DNA of 64,000 nucleotides from Desmodesmus armatus (GCA_007449985.2 VIIQ02000026.1:372001-436000); one strand, 5' to 3'. Shown: positions 33,779-46,956, numbered from the stretch's first letter. Numbers and translations: made by a program. The notes: generated from the sequence alone by a model not told the origin.

Positions 33779-36430
33779 TCAGTCCTGGAAGACTACTGTC
33801 CTGCCAGTAGGTGTGACCAACACACGGTCGCTCAAGTGCCAGCGCACAGCCCGGGCCAGCACCAGCCGCTCCAGGTCCCGCCCCTTGCGCACCATGTCCT
33901 GCACACTGTCCCTGTGTGTGATGCGGGTGATGTCCTGCAGGCAACACACATACACCAACTTCAGGCAAGAGGTATGCTGCTGTTGTGCTCAACGCATCTG
34001 CAAAGTGTGGCACAAGCATGCTGTCTGGCAGGCGCGATGCCCCCTCTGCAAACAAGCCGCCCTCTGTCATGCCCACCATGACAGAAGGTGACCTAAAGAC
34101 AAGGGGTTGACCGCTCAGTGCCCTATGCAACCTGCACATGGCCCTACCCTACATGCATGTGCGCCTTGCCGTCACAGTTTCACCCACCCCAAGAGTCCCA
34201 GCACCGCCATACACTTGGTATACCTAGCTGCGCACCTGCTCAATGATGGGCCCACAATCCAGCTCGCTGGTGGCATAGTGTGCTGTGGCCCCAATGATTT
34301 TCACGCCGCGGTCGTGCGCACGGTGGTAGGGCTTTGCACCCTCAAATGCTGGCAGGAAGCTGTGGTGGATGTTGATGGTGTGGCGCCAGTGGCGCTCGCA
34401 GAAGCCTTCACTGAATATCTGCATATACCTGCAAACGCACAACATACGTATCCTCAGCACACACATTCTGCTGCAGCTGGCGACGTACTGCCTGGAATGA
34501 CAGCATCCAGATGCAGTCACAGCTCCAAGTAAGCTGCATGTACACCCTGAACGCTATGGGCAGCCATGCAGCCTGCAGGATATGAGCCAGACACCACACT
34601 ATGTGGGCCCTGCCCTCTTGACCGTGGCTCGACAGGCTGGTCCAAGATAGGGCTGGCAGTGTCAAAAGGGGAAAGGCTGTCCTGCATGATGGTGCCCTGT
34701 CCATACCTGGCCAGCACGATGAGGTCCACATTTGCGTCTTCCAACACCTGCACAGCATCAGATAGCAAGCCAGCAACACTGTTCATTGAGTTCCCAGCAG
34801 GCAAGAAAATGCTCAGCACACCAGCCTTGACTTGCACCAACTCAACATACAGGCATGGCAAAGGACGCTACGATTCGCGATACTGCCACCTACTGTCCCA
34901 GGCGGTGGCAGGCGCATAACCCACGCTCAAGCACAGCTGTGCGCAATAGTCGCCCTCCTTCAACACTAGATAAAAGCAGCTGCACACCCCAGCTGTCACT
35001 CCTTGAGCTGCACAAGCCTCTGGGCATCCAGCCCTTGCAGCTCCAGATGCATTGGCGCTTCTGTCCATGCTGTACCGCCTCCACCCTGTCCTGCATGACC
35101 ACCGCAGCCGACACGTACCTTTTCGATCGCTGCCTCCTGCTGCTGCTTTGCGACTGCCCTGTCTAGGTCCTTCTTGAAGCCCAAGTGCTCGTAATCCACC
35201 TCGAACATCTTTGCTACATGGCCCAGGTCCGGGTGGTTGGAGATGACGACAGGGATGTCGCAGTGCAGCTCGCCGTTGCGCTGCCGTATGAGCAGGTCAA
35301 ACAGACAGTGGTCCATCTTGCTCACCAGCACAGCCATGCGCTTGCGGCGCGGCCGGTACGACACCTGCGCAAGAAGCAGCGATAGCTCAAGGCAGTCTGT
35401 GCAATCCCTGCTTGAGGGTTGTGAGCCTGAGGGTTGTGAGCCAACTGCGACTGCTCAAAGGTGCAGTTACGGGAGCAGCAGTAAAAGTGCTGACAGGCGT
35501 CCATCTTCTGGCTGTATGGTGCAAATGGACAGCAGCAGACGCTCTGCTGCGGTTGCAACCTGGCGCTGCGCTCCAGGCCATCATCTGTGCTGTTGGCTGG
35601 CAGAGTCTAGGTAGCAGTGTCGCAGGGCAGGGTGCACACCTGCCACTCCATGCTGTAACGCCTCGCCAGCTCATCGACTGCGTGCTCCAGCACTTGCAGG
35701 TTGCCTGTGCCGACTGATATGTCCTTGTAGTCAAAGTGGATGCGCTGCAGGCACAGCGGGCAGTCAGGCACAAGTTACTCACAACCGCTCTATGGTTATT
35801 GCTGCTGCTGCCTGAGCTGACACCGTTGTGGGCTCAGCGCTTGTATGGAGTGGTATTAATTGACAGCAAGCAATCCGCGGTGTCTGTGCTTGCTCAACCT
35901 GATGATGTGCAGGCATACAAGTATGTTTCCTGGCCCAAAGATTTCCTGGCCCAAAGATTTCCTGGCCCAAAGGAGGATTCAGCGCAACAGACATCCACAG
36001 TGTACCCGCCTGGAAGAAACGGCTGGGGCGCAGCGACTCGTCACTGAACTGGTCAGACTGCACGATGTTGCAGTTGAAACCAAACAGCAGCTGTGCTAGG
36101 GAAGCCACTACGCCTTTGGCATCTGCACACGACACACAGGCAATGTCAGCTGCAGGGGGCTGTCAACTGTGTGGGGTGCTGTTCATCAGTAGTTCAACAA
36201 GACCCACCTGGGCACTGCACCAGCAGCACGCCAGTTGTGTCAGTTAGGCCGGCATCATCAGTGCTTGACACCGGCGTGGCCTGCTTTTCTGGAGCAGCCA
36301 CGCGCACGACAGCCCGGCCAGCCCTTGGGGCTGCCCTTTGCACTGCTGCTGCTGGTGGACAGCCCACCCTGACTGCAGTTTTGCTGCTGCAGCGGCCTGC
36401 TGCCTGCTGCTGCAGTACGTTGAAATGCAT
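33779..36430 (-). CDS. purU: Formyltetrahydrofolate deformylase, organelle-targeted
   Basis: It hydrolyses 10-formyl-THF to THF and formate (EC 3.5.1.10), balancing one-carbon pools; plant homologues are mitochondrial and linked to photorespiration. Seven exons keep phase: 36430-36208, 36122-36010, 35744-35640, 35364-35119, 34747-34707, 34428-34236 and 33934-33779, giving 358 residues. About 60 N-terminal residues are Arg/Ala/Ser-rich and lack acids early on, like an organelle transit peptide. An ACT domain follows ([20 protein letters not shown]...[10 protein letters not shown]). The formyltransferase domain has [39 protein letters not shown], the catalytic INIHHSFLP (N262, H264) and LDCGPIIEQ (D300). 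Intron 2 appears to use a GC donor (CAG|GCGGGT), since no GT site keeps phase. Confidence 0.93.
35414..35441. repeat. Tandem 15-bp duplication in purU intron
   Basis: gagggttgtgagcct is present twice in succession within the intron between exons 3 and 4. Confidence 0.8.
35927..35976. repeat. Three tandem 16-bp repeats in purU intron
   Basis: Three consecutive copies of tttcctggcccaaaga lie in the GC-AG intron between exons 2 and 3. Confidence 0.85.
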
Positions 36431-36835
36431 GGCAGCTAACACTCCCACTGGATCAACGGTGCACAATGTTTTGCTGGCTTGGCCGACCAACTCCCACTGT
36501 CCCACAGCAACTGAACTGCCCGGCAGTGCCGAAACGGATTTCCGGAATCAAGGAGAGTTTGTGCAGAGTTCTATACCAGACGAGGCAGACGTTGACTGTA
36601 CAACATAGCCTCACTGATAGCAATCGGAAACTTGATTACCTTATGACGTGACCATGACAAAGCACAACCGACAGCCCCGGAACGCCGTGGGAAGGGAAGG
36701 TAGACGCTAGAGGCAGCGCATTGAGCTACAGTGTATGCCACAGTCCTGTTACTTTGCTCTCGTCAACTTGAGCAGCGGTCTGCAGCACTGAAAGCGTTTT
36801 GGTTGCAGATCCATTTGTGCTAGGCTTTTCGAAGC
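36431..36835. promoter_or_regulatory. Shared divergent upstream region (purU / Ala-rich gene)
   Basis: Only 405 bp separate the two start codons, so both promoters and 5' UTRs must lie here. No TATA box or known motif is clear. It is called by gene arrangement only. Confidence 0.45.
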
Positions 36836-39800
36836 ATGGAGGGCAGCAGCCAGCTGCCTGGTGACAGAGACCTGCAGCAACATATGCAGGATGTGTCCAT
36901 CAAGCCCTCTGCATCTGGTGGCACCAGCCACTGTCACACCACAGCGGCAGCAGAGGCACCTGAAGGGTCTGAGCCGATCAGCCCCACCTCAGGGGTTAAC
37001 ATGGGCAGGCACAGCAGCTACAAGTCCCCAGTGGAGCTTTTGTCTGCGCCCAGCTCTGGGAAGGTGCGCATGAGCACCCATGCTCTGCCAGCCTGGCACC
37101 TGTCCCATGCCCCCCCCCCCCTGTGTCCTGCCCTGCCCAGTCACAGCTTGTCCCATCGGCAGCTGCTCCCATCTGTTTGTGCATGTACGTGCTACGCACT
37201 GACGTTGATGCTGCCGTTGATGTGCTCTTCAGGTCACCATTGCTGGCAGGCGGCTGGAGACAGGGGAGATTGTTGAGTCCGAGGTGATCCACCTACAGGA
37301 CTTCACTGCCAACACCACCACTGGCCACATGCAGGGCAGCAGAGGTAAGGAAACACTGTGCGTTTGTTGTTGTTGTTATAGCATGACGCAGGGGTCGTCC
37401 CATGAAAGCTGTGTTGGTGCAATGCGCCGCAGTGGTGGTGCTGACTCAGCCACTGCTGTGCATTGCTGTTACAGCGCAGCAACAGCGGTGAGTCGCGCTG
37501 CAGGGCTCCATGCGTCCTGCAATGCCAACGGTGTCAGTACATACATTGCTCATGCTTGTGTTGTAAATTTGCTTACAATGCAGCATAGTTAAATAGTTGG
37601 CTGTCAGCATTTCCTCCACTTGCATTCATGGCCACTTGCTGCTCGCCCAACCCCCCTGCCTGGGCAAACTTACCTGCACTTGCCATGAACAGGTGACGGA
37701 AGTTTCACTGCTGCCAGTCCCACAGCCCCACAGACCCCAGCAGCAGCACCCTCAGCATTCACCACAGCATCAACAGAGTCCCCTGACAGCCCCCGCACCA
37801 TCCAAGAAACCACCAGGACCCCAGAGCAAGTATACCTCACCCACGCCACAGTGGCAGCAGCAGCTGCTGCAGCTGGGGGCCTGGTGGGCGGGGCACACCT
37901 GGACGTCCGCACAGCTGCAAACGTTGCAGAGGCTGCAGTTGATCCTGCTGCTGTGGTGGACTTTGACTGCTCTTCACCCACTGCTGCTGCCCCAGCACAC
38001 GCGGGCCCACAGGACACCATGCAGCAGCTGCTGCAGGGCAGCCCTGCAGCACAGGGCGAGGGTGGCAGCGGCAGCAGCAGTGCAGGACAGCAGGGTGTTG
38101 GGGCTGGTGTGCAGGACAGGGTGACAGCAGGAGAGGGCGCAGATGAGGGGTGGCATGCAGCCCCTGCAGTGCTGCCAGAAGACAGGGAGGAAGTAGCAAC
38201 CACACTGCAGCGCCTGCGCAGTGCAGGACAGCTGCAGGGACCAGACACCCCCACTGTCACCAACAGCACAGCTCAGGCTGCAGCCAGCACTGAGGACAGC
38301 TTCATTGGGGCTGCTGGTGCCAGCACAGCTATAGCTGCAGCATCTGGTGGCCAGGCTGGCAGCAGCGCAGGCGGCTCGCCTGCCAGTGCTGCTACAACTG
38401 CAGGACACCCCTCTGCACAGGGTGTATCTGCTGGCACTGCTGCACCAGCCACAGCGGGCTATCCTGACCCAACCTCAGGCACTGCCTCAGAGCAGCAAGA
38501 GGCCCCTACAGCCCCCACAGAGCAACACCCCAGCCTGCAGGAGACAGCCCCAGGCAGCAGCAGCAGCAACCTGCTGGCCATGCACGATGCTGCAGCACAT
38601 GCAGCAGCAGTAGCAGGTGCCCTGGCACACATCGGCACCCCTGTCACCACAGCTGCAGCTCTGGCAGACACAGCTACACACCCAGCAGAGGCAGTCGAGG
38701 CTGCTGCTGTTACTGCAGCTGCAGCAACGCCGCGTGCAAGCAGCTTGCACAAGCAGCACACCCTTGCAGAGTTTCTGCTGGATGAGCCCGTTGATGCTGC
38801 CATAGCTGCATCACACCGCAGCCACAGCAGCACTGGAGCCACAGCTGGCAGCTTCAGCAGCTTCATGGAGCGCGTGACAGCGCCAGACCTGTCTGTGGGG
38901 ACCGCAGGCAACACAGATGACTTCCTGGAGGTGCAGCTTGATGTGGGCAGGTAGGAGCCTCCAGCTTTGTGGCTGATGCTTGGTTTTTGTGTTGCTGACC
39001 TGGCTTAGCGGTGTAGCAGGGCGCAGTGCATGCTGTCTGTAGTTGCTCAGCACACTGGTATGACTGCTGATTGCTGAACAGGCGCAGACTTTTTATCATA
39101 CTTCATCCAATCTGATTACTTGCAGATTCCATGGCATGCATTGCCACCACTCAATTCTCTATGACACACACAGCTGTGGCAAGGGAGCAAGCCACGCCCC
39201 GTCACACCAGCTGCAGCGCACCTGCATGTGCACCCTTGGGTGCCCTGTGAGCTGGTTTGCTTTGCTGTTCAGATTTCAACACGTGTGTAGCCGCATATTG
39301 CCTCACGTCACGATCAACATGCTATTGCATGCACATGCCATGTCCGCAGGTCAACGAGGGTTCTATCCCCAGATGGCTCAGTGGCAACAGCTGCTGCCAC
39401 TGTTCCCCAGGAGGCTGTTGCAGCTATCCAGGCCACAGACCCTGGTGAGGCACCCAGGAGCCCCAGGCACCCCAGCCTCCGCCAGCTCAGCATGTCCCGC
39501 CAACAGCCTGTCACCGGCAGCACCAGCAGCACCCAGCAGACACAGCAACAGGCCTCTGGAGGGCTGCCTTACGGGCTCACAGTTGCAGATATCGTTGCTG
39601 CCACCGTGGCGTCAGAGGAGCGCAGGTTCAGGGTGATGAGCCCTCGCAGCAGCGCCGGCGACAATTTCTTTACAGCTAGCAGTGGCAGCGCGCCGTCTTC
39701 ACCTGCGCCTGCTGATGCCGGTGTTGAGCGCAGCAACTCTCCGCTGTCTGCTTCAGCCACGCGCGCCATCTTTGACTCGGTGCAGCTGGCTGTGCAACAG

Positions 39801-42178
39801 CAGCAGCAGACGGAGCAGCTCGCGCTGTCCATAGCGCGCAGCGCGTCACTAGGCAGGCGTGCGTCAGCTAGCCAGCAGCCTGGGCAGGCAGCCGACAGTG
39901 CTGAAGCATCCACCACTGCACAGATGCTGTCAGCAGGCAGTGGTGACAGCACAGCCACTTCTAGCAGGCCCTCCTCTGCTGGCAGTGCTGGTGCAGGCCC
40001 CAGCACAGGAGGCAGGGCAGTGACCCCTGTTGCAGAGGTTGGGCCAGAACCTGCTCCTGCAGCTCCAGAGGTGGTGCAGAAGAACGCAGAGGTCATGCAG
40101 GGGATGCTGCTGCAGGAGGTGGTGGGTCCAGCACAGGCCGCTGGCACGGCAGCTGTCGGCAGCACTCCTGCAGTCGCCCAGACCCTGTCGACTGACAGCA
40201 CTGCTTCTCAGTGTGGGGACTCAGAGGCAGTGTTGGGCACCAGCCTGGATGGCACAGATGCGGCATCTGGATCTGCCGCCACTGCAGGGGACAGGCTGGC
40301 AGCGGCTGTAGCAGCAGAGGCCGCCGACCCTGTTGCTGCAGCAGCTGCAGGCGCTGACATTGCGTCCACAGCAGCGCCAGCCTTTGCGTCTGTGCTGTTT
40401 GGCCTGGGTACCACACCAGTGGATGTGCCAGCAGTGTCGTACGCCAGCCCTGCCAGCATTGAGAGCAGCCCCAGCAGCGGCGGAGCGGGTACAGGAGGCG
40501 CATCAGAGGCAGACCTGAGCACAGCTGTGGAGCTTACCACTGCGGGCCTGGCTAGCCTGCGTGACAGTGACAGTCTGCAGGACAGTGTGTCAATAGCAAC
40601 AGACACATCAGGGTCGGACGCTGCAGCACTGCAGAGGGTTGTTGATGCCACCAGCGCAGCAGTCAATGCCACAGCAGGCATACAGGCACCAGCAGCGGCG
40701 GCGGCTGCCGCTGCCGCAGCTGCGACGGAGAAGCATGCAGCATCTGCAGGGCTTGACCCTGCAGCTGCTGCGGCAGATGCAGCCATGCTTGTTGTGGATG
40801 CTGCCAGCACAGTACCTGGCCTGCTCGAGCCTGCTGATGTGGCATCTGCTGCCGCAGCAGCAGGCGCAGCCGCGGCTGCAGCGGCTACGCCTGGTATGGA
40901 TCCCGCCACAGCTGCTATTGCTTGTGCAGCTGCTGCAGCAGCCCCCATGGCTGACCCTGATGATGTTGCCGTTGCAGCAGCCCGTGCAGTGGCCAGCATG
41001 CAGCACAGCGCAGCCCTGCAGGACAGCATGGCACCCAAGGAGCATGCAGCTGCCTTGGGAGGCACTCCAGCACCAGCTGCAGGCAATGCCCCAGACTCAG
41101 GCTCCTTCCTTGGGGCCTCCCAGTCTCCTGCATCACCCCCAGCTACCACACCGGCAGGCACAGCTGCCTCGGTCAGTGATGCAGGAGTCCAGCACTCCGG
41201 CAGCAGTTGCGCTGAGCAGGGCAGCAGCAGTGGCATGGAAGGGGACCTGAGGGCGCTGCTGCCTATCCTGGCTCCTTCAGGCCACATCGGTGATGCCATC
41301 ATTGTCAGCAGCAGCGCCTCTGAGGCGGCCTCAGGCGGATTAGCCACAGTGTCACACCTGCCAGCACCGGCTGCCCTGCAGGAGCGTGCAGCACCTACTC
41401 TCAGCCCAGTGCCAGAGAGCGGTGAGCTGCTGGCTAGCAGCACGGAGGGCAGCACAGGCAGTGGGTTTGGAGCAGCAGGGGGTGCAGGAGAGGTCACAGG
41501 AACAGCAGAGGTGTTGAAAAGGGAGGGCTTGTCCAGGCTGTATGACCCTCTGATCATACAGCTGGCCATGGCAACCTCAGCACCACTGGATAATTTGGGG
41601 CTGGACGAGTCTGCTGTCATAGCGGCAGCAGGTGGTGGCAGTTGTGGTGCTATCGCAGCAGCAAGGGCCCTCAGCAACAGCAGCAGCTTTGGCAAGGTAG
41701 GCTCTGGCGCGCTGCTGCTGCAGCAGCACCCTATGGCCCATGCTGCTTCTCTGGGCGCTAGCGCCGTGCCTCCCGATCCTGCACCAGCAGCAGAGGGCAG
41801 TGGCATGCTGTACAGCCACCTGGCTGCTGCAGATGAGGCACTGTCCCAGCTCAACATCGGCCTGCGGAGCCAGCGCACAGACAGCATCAGTCTGGGCGCT
41901 GGGCGCTCAGCTGCCCTGGGCGAGCTTGATGATGCAGCCCTGGCAGCACTGGCAGCTCCAGCAGGGCCAGCAGCAGAGGGAGATGGTTCCATGGGGTGAG
42001 GCTCACACGGTCAGTGCGATGCATGTGGAGGTTTGAGGCAGAGGAAAGGGGCACTGTGGTGCATGTGGTGGCTGTGAAGGTGAATGTGGGTGTAGTGGGG
42101 CTGGGCCGCCTTGGGGTTGACATACTTTGTGATTCCAGTCATTCTTCTTCTTTCAGGTCAAGCCGGCAGTTGTATTGA
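36836..42178 (+). CDS. Very large Ala/Ser-rich protein of unknown function
   Basis: Five exons keep phase: 36836-37063, 37233-37344, 37693-38950, 39350-41995 and 42157-42178, giving 1,421 residues. An alternative end ignores the last intron and stops at 41999; I prefer the splice because it has a GTGAGG donor and a strong pyrimidine-tract acceptor. The first 115 residues look ordered (SPVELLSAPSSGKVTIAGRR, LETGEIVESEVIHLQDFTAN). Most of the rest is Ala, Ser, Gly, Thr and Gln with scattered Asp/Glu. Short less-biased islands recur, such as KQHTLAEFLLDEPVDAAI, FSSFMERVTAPDLSVG and, near the C-terminus, LKREGLSRLYDPLIIQLAMA. No catalytic motif, membrane segment or known domain is seen. An intrinsically disordered scaffold or nuclear factor is possible, but no function can be assigned. 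The 594-codon open frame on the opposite strand is a GC-composition shadow. Confidence 0.75.
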
Positions 42179-42249
42179 GTTGCGTTGAAAGGCAGCAGTG
42201 TTCATTGGTGCCTGTCCCACCCCCAGCAGGCATGCTGTAGGTGCTCAGT

Positions 42250-42268
42250 TGTAAGATGGTGCTTGTAA
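42250..42268 (+). terminator. Candidate TGTAA poly(A) signals
   Basis: Two TGTAA motifs (42250-42254 and 42264-42268) lie about 72-86 nt after the stop of the Ala-rich gene and before the ABCG start. Confidence 0.4.
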
Positions 42269-42493
42269 CTGTACATATGAAAGGCAGCTGCGACGGCAGC
42301 GTGAAGCATTGTTCGCGGAATTTCACGAGACAGTACCAGGGTGTGACTGGCCCAGGTTTAAAAATTTCAGAGCTAGACTTGTCTTCCTCCTGCCAGTTGT
42401 TCATCAGTTATCCAAAAGAATCGATTGAATAGTTTCCTGCAGAGTACACAGTGTTCTGTCGGCAGCACCAGCCCTTCGCGGTTCCCTTCAAGC

Positions 42494-45400
42494 ATGGGCG
42501 CCATAGGGGGCCTTTGGGTGCCGGTGGTCGTCTTAGCACATCTTTTCAGCATAGTATGTCTGGCCCTTGGCCCCGTGAGGGTGTGGCTCACTGCACGGAC
42601 CTCGGCCTACCTGGCCAAGCGCAGGGACTCCGTGGCTGGAAAGCTGCCCAATGCCCGCGACAGTGATGATGAGGGAGACCAGTTGGATGTGGATGCGATC
42701 TCGAGCAAGCCAGCACAGCAGCCGGTCAGCCATCCAGCACCTGGCAAAAACAGCAAGTCTGGCGAACACCAAGTCCAGCGCGTGAACCTGGAGTGGCAAA
42801 GCATCTGCTGCTCTTATGCGAGCTCGAATGGCAAGGTCCATGTTCTTCAAGACATCTGGGGCAAAGCAGCTGCAGGGGAGATGCAGGTGAGCAGCATGGC
42901 TGTTGTGTGGTTGTCTGCTGTCTGTTGGGCTTTCCCAGCACAACACAGCACAGCGATCGGTGTCACCCTGTGAAAGCAGGAGGAAAAGATGCGTCCAGGT
43001 TCAAAAATGCTTTTACATTTGGTTTGTGGTCAGTGCAAGCTTGGGTGGGTTGGTGTCACTGCAGAGAGTGCTCAGCACACAACCAACAGTACACGGCTCA
43101 ACTACCTTTTTAGCCACTTTGCACACTAACACTTTGTGCTTTGTTACCTGTCTATATGCAGGCTCTGATGGGACCATCAGGCGCAGGAAAGTCCACCCTC
43201 ATGGACATCCTGGCGCAGCGCAAGACCGTTGGCTACCTCAGTGGGTTCCTGCTGGTCAATGGCGAGCCCGCCACACAAAGCTTCGTGCGCAACACTGCCT
43301 ATGTGCCTCAGGTGAGCAAGCTGCCTGTGCTGGCATGTGTGTGGCCACCACAGCACAAGAGTGCACAGGATGGACATCTGACACATGTCCAGCACAACAA
43401 GGGCATGCTCAGGGCACAAATCTGCCATGTTTTGGTGGTTGCACCCATCTCCATGGGTGTGCAGGAGAACTCCTGCATGCAGGAGCGTCTTGCGCTGGCA
43501 TGGCCAAACTGTTTGGACTACAGCTTGACATTATGTACTGTGCTTGAACCATGCAGGACGACAACTTTGTGGCTACCATGACCGCTCTCGAGACACTCAA
43601 CTTCTATGCCAACCTGACCCTGCCGAGCTCATGGACCAAGGCCGAGCGCAAGCATCGGGTGACAGACGTCCTGAGCGCGATGGGCCTCAAGCACAGGCAG
43701 AAGACCATGGTGGGCGGCACCCTGCCAGGTGGCCTGATGTTGCGTGGCCTGTCTGGTGGTGAGCGCAAGCGCCTGTCCATCGCAGCAGGCATCCTGGCAA
43801 CCCCCAGTGTCATCTTCCTCGACGAGCCTACCAGTGGCCTCGACTCCTTTGCCGCCCTCTCTGTCATGGGTCACCTGAAGCGCATGGCAAGGGACAGTGG
43901 CCATGCAGTCATCGCCTCCATCCACCAGCCCCGTGCTGCCATCTGGAACATGTTTGACAAGGTGGGATAGTTGGCTCTATGCAGGACATGGCAGCATACA
44001 TGAGGTTTTGAATAGACTCACTCCAGCACAAACTATGATCTGCCGCAACCTGCCAGCACACAATTCCGACAGCCATGAGCAGACACACACCACGTGCCAG
44101 CACCCTTATTGCCACATGTTCTCTTGATGCTGCTGTACCACTGCAGGTGACACTGGTTGCCAGCGGCCGCCTGATGTACTACGGCAGTCCTGATGACATG
44201 GTGCCGTGGTTTGACCACCTGGGCTACAAGTACGACCCTGCCACACATGGCGTTGCCAGCGACTGGGCCCTCGACCTGGTTGCCATCGGCTTTCAAAAGC
44301 CTGAGCAGCTATTTGGGCACATGATCACCAGCATGGAGCAGCTGCAGTCAGCCAGCGTCCAGTTTGTGGGCAACTACAAGATGGTGTCAGGTGTGATGCT
44401 GTACCGAGGCGGCAGCCAGACCATGATGATCGGCACCAAGAGCCTCAAGCACAGGGTGCGTGCACGCGTGCAGAAGTACTCTGGTGTGCAGACCGTGCAG
44501 CAGCAGGCAGCATCGGAGCCTGGCATGCAGGTCTACGTGGGCGCAACTGGCAGCGCAACCAGTTCCAGTGAGGGCGGCAGTCCCCAGGCAGGCACAGTGA
44601 TCGGAGATCCCATCTCAGGTGCAGTGCTGGGCGAGGCAGATGGCAGCATCGTCAAGAAAGCCCCAGAAAGCATCTACCCCACCGGCTGGTGGAGGCAGTT
44701 TGCTGCGTGCTACGGCAGGGAGCTGCTGGCTGTCACAAGGAACCCTGCAGATGTGGCTGGCCGCATCCTGACCTTCACCTGGGTCGGCCTCTTGACGGGC
44801 ATCCTGTTCTACAACCTGCCTGGAGACGCCTCCAGCCTGCAGCGCCGCCTCAACCTGGTGTTCAGCAACCTGGCCTTCCTTGTCCTGATGCCCTACATCA
44901 GCATGAGCCTGTACACAGCTGACAAGAAGTTCTACCTTGCAGGTAAGAGTCCGCTCTTGCTGTACACAAACATGGGCATCAGAGCTGCATGGCTGTGCAC
45001 AACCCAACTGTGGATGTGAACAGAACACTCGAAACACATTACACACATAGCTCAACAACAGTCACCACAAGTACAGTGGCCAAGCATGCGCCGCCATCAT
45101 GTAGACTTGCTGACAGATACATTGCCACACTTTTCTTGCTTGCAGACGTGTCTGCACAGCTGTACCGCTCCCACGCATATTATGCTGCCAAGGTGGCTGC
45201 CACTATGCCCTTCAATGTGGTGGCGGCGCTGGTGTTCAGTTTCGTCGTGTATGGCATGGCTGGCTTGAGGCCTGGTGCCAAGTTCATCTGGCAGAACGGC
45301 GTTCTCAACACACTGCTGTCGCTCATCTCAGTCCAGGTAAGGGAAAACGGGCCTGTGGTACCCATGCATGCATGTTGACGTGTGGTAGCAAATGTGGTCC

Positions 45401-45976
45401 CTGCTCTCTGCAGTGCTAGCATGACATGGGTAAAATCAGCGAATTCTGCTCACTGAGCAGCATTGAATGCCACACCTGTTGTACTCTGTGCACCTGCAGG
45501 TGATGCATGGTTGTGCAATCCTGGGCCCCAACCAGGATGCTGCCTTTATGCTGTCAATCGGCTGGACGGCATTGCAGCTGCTGATGTCCAACTATTTCAT
45601 CACCTTCTCTTCTGTGAAGCTCTATGGCATCACTGAGCTGCGCTACCTCAGTGCCCTGTTCTACACCTTTGAGGGCGTTGCCATCACAGAGTTTGGCAAC
45701 AAGTACTTCAGGTGCAACAAGGGCATGGATGACGGCACCATTGCCATCCTGAAGCAGCTGCTGCCCAGGACCAAGATGCTCAACACACCGCTGGTGGTCA
45801 ACGCCCTGAAGAACCCGGGTGCAGACTGCCTAGCAAACAGCAATGCCGTGCTGGATGTGTTCAACTACACGCGACCCTTTGGTCACACCTTCGGCATCCT
45901 TGTGGGCTACCTGGTGGCCGCGCACATCATCACCTATGTCTGGATGAAGGTGGTGGGCCGCCACGAGCAGCGGTAG
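42494..45976 (+). CDS. ABC transporter, ABCG (white/WBC) half-transporter
   Basis: Six exons join in phase: 42494-42886, 43162-43311, 43557-43961, 44147-44942, 45146-45336 and 45500-45976, giving 803 residues. It has the reverse ABCG order, nucleotide-binding domain first. Walker A GPSGAGKST is at about 135-143, the Q-loop at YVPQDDN, the signature LSGGERKR at about 246-253, Walker B VIFLDEPTSGLDS at about 266-278, and the H-loop ASIHQPR. The domain ends in VASGRLMYYGSPDDMVPWF. Membrane segments follow in the C-terminal half (ILTFTWVGLLTGILFYNLPG, NVVAALVFSFVVYGMAGL, LSIGWTALQLLMSNYFITF and a final FGILVGYLVAAHIITYVWM). An N-terminal hydrophobic stretch (GLWVPVVVLAHLFSIVCLAL) before the ATPase domain is unusual. 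ABCG half-transporters dimerise and export lipids, sterols or hydrophobic metabolites; the substrate here is unknown. I chose ATG 42494 because no earlier in-frame ATG is present. Confidence 0.93.
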
Positions 45977-46928
45977 CGCCCTTCAGCGCGCAACAGCACT
46001 GCTGTGGCACCAGACACCAGCATCTGGTGCTGCAGCAGCCAACCCTTTGGATTGGGCCACCAATGCAGCCTAAAGTGACTCATCAAGGCATGCATCAAGG
46101 TGACCCATGCATGAATGGTCCGTCAGTCTGAGCCGGCATGAGCCGGCACTAATGCATGTGCAGGATGTGAGTACCGAACCCAATGCCGTGCTGGTTTGAG
46201 CTGGGAGTGAGGTTTTCATGTGGTGTGTTGTTCTTGAAACACTGTGTAATATGAGTGGACTCCAGCAAGATTGCTGTGGTGGAATGGTCTTTTGGGAAGT
46301 TACTTGGTGTTCCTGTTGACAAACATGGCTTGACTGTGCCAATCCTGCCGCAAGGCATGCTTATTTCTGTCTTTGGTGTCATTTTCAGCGCTGCTGCGCA
46401 GTCAGCAAGAATCTTGCAAGAAGTTTAGCCTGCACATGCTGCCATGCATGACAGCTTGTGCATGAGGCAAAAGCTTTGCCAGCTGAGACATTCACGCGCG
46501 GTGGACAGGAAGGTTGATTGATCTTGAAAGGTGCTGCATGGCTGCTTCGATTCTGCTCTTGTAATCGTCCACTGGGGTCCCCATGTGTCCAACAATGACT
46601 TGGTGCCACAATTGATATTCAATTGTAGCCGCTGAGAGACAGTGCCCGGAACCGGGGAGGTAGCAAGATTTCCTGTGGAGACACTGGGAACACACAAAGA
46701 TGGGAACACAGAACACAATGTAACTAGCACTGGGTCCCCCACCGCCACCCCAGGCAACGAAAGCCTAACAAAGCAACCTCACAGTACAATAGAAGGCGTC
46801 CAGACCAAAGCTGTGAGTCCAGCAGCCCCATCAAGCCTAGTAGGATTACCTGCAAGCAGCACCACCACCGCGCAGCGAGCGTCAGGAACAGCCCACCAGG
46901 ATGCCAGGAAGGAGCATGTAGGCACAAG

Positions 46929-46956
46929 GGGGGAGGGTGGGGGTCCTCCCCCACCC
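46929..46956. repeat. G-quadruplex-capable run with perfect hairpin
   Basis: ggggggagggtgggggtcct is followed by the complement cccccaccc. The arms 46935-46943 and 46948-46956 pair perfectly around a tcct loop. The G-rich half alone fits a four-tract G-quadruplex pattern. Confidence 0.75.

Noticed and set aside
40208..41992. 594-codon open frame on the minus strand opposite the Ala-rich gene
   Set aside because: GCN/AGC-rich exons read openly on both strands. The + frame has phase-consistent introns and the minus frame has none.
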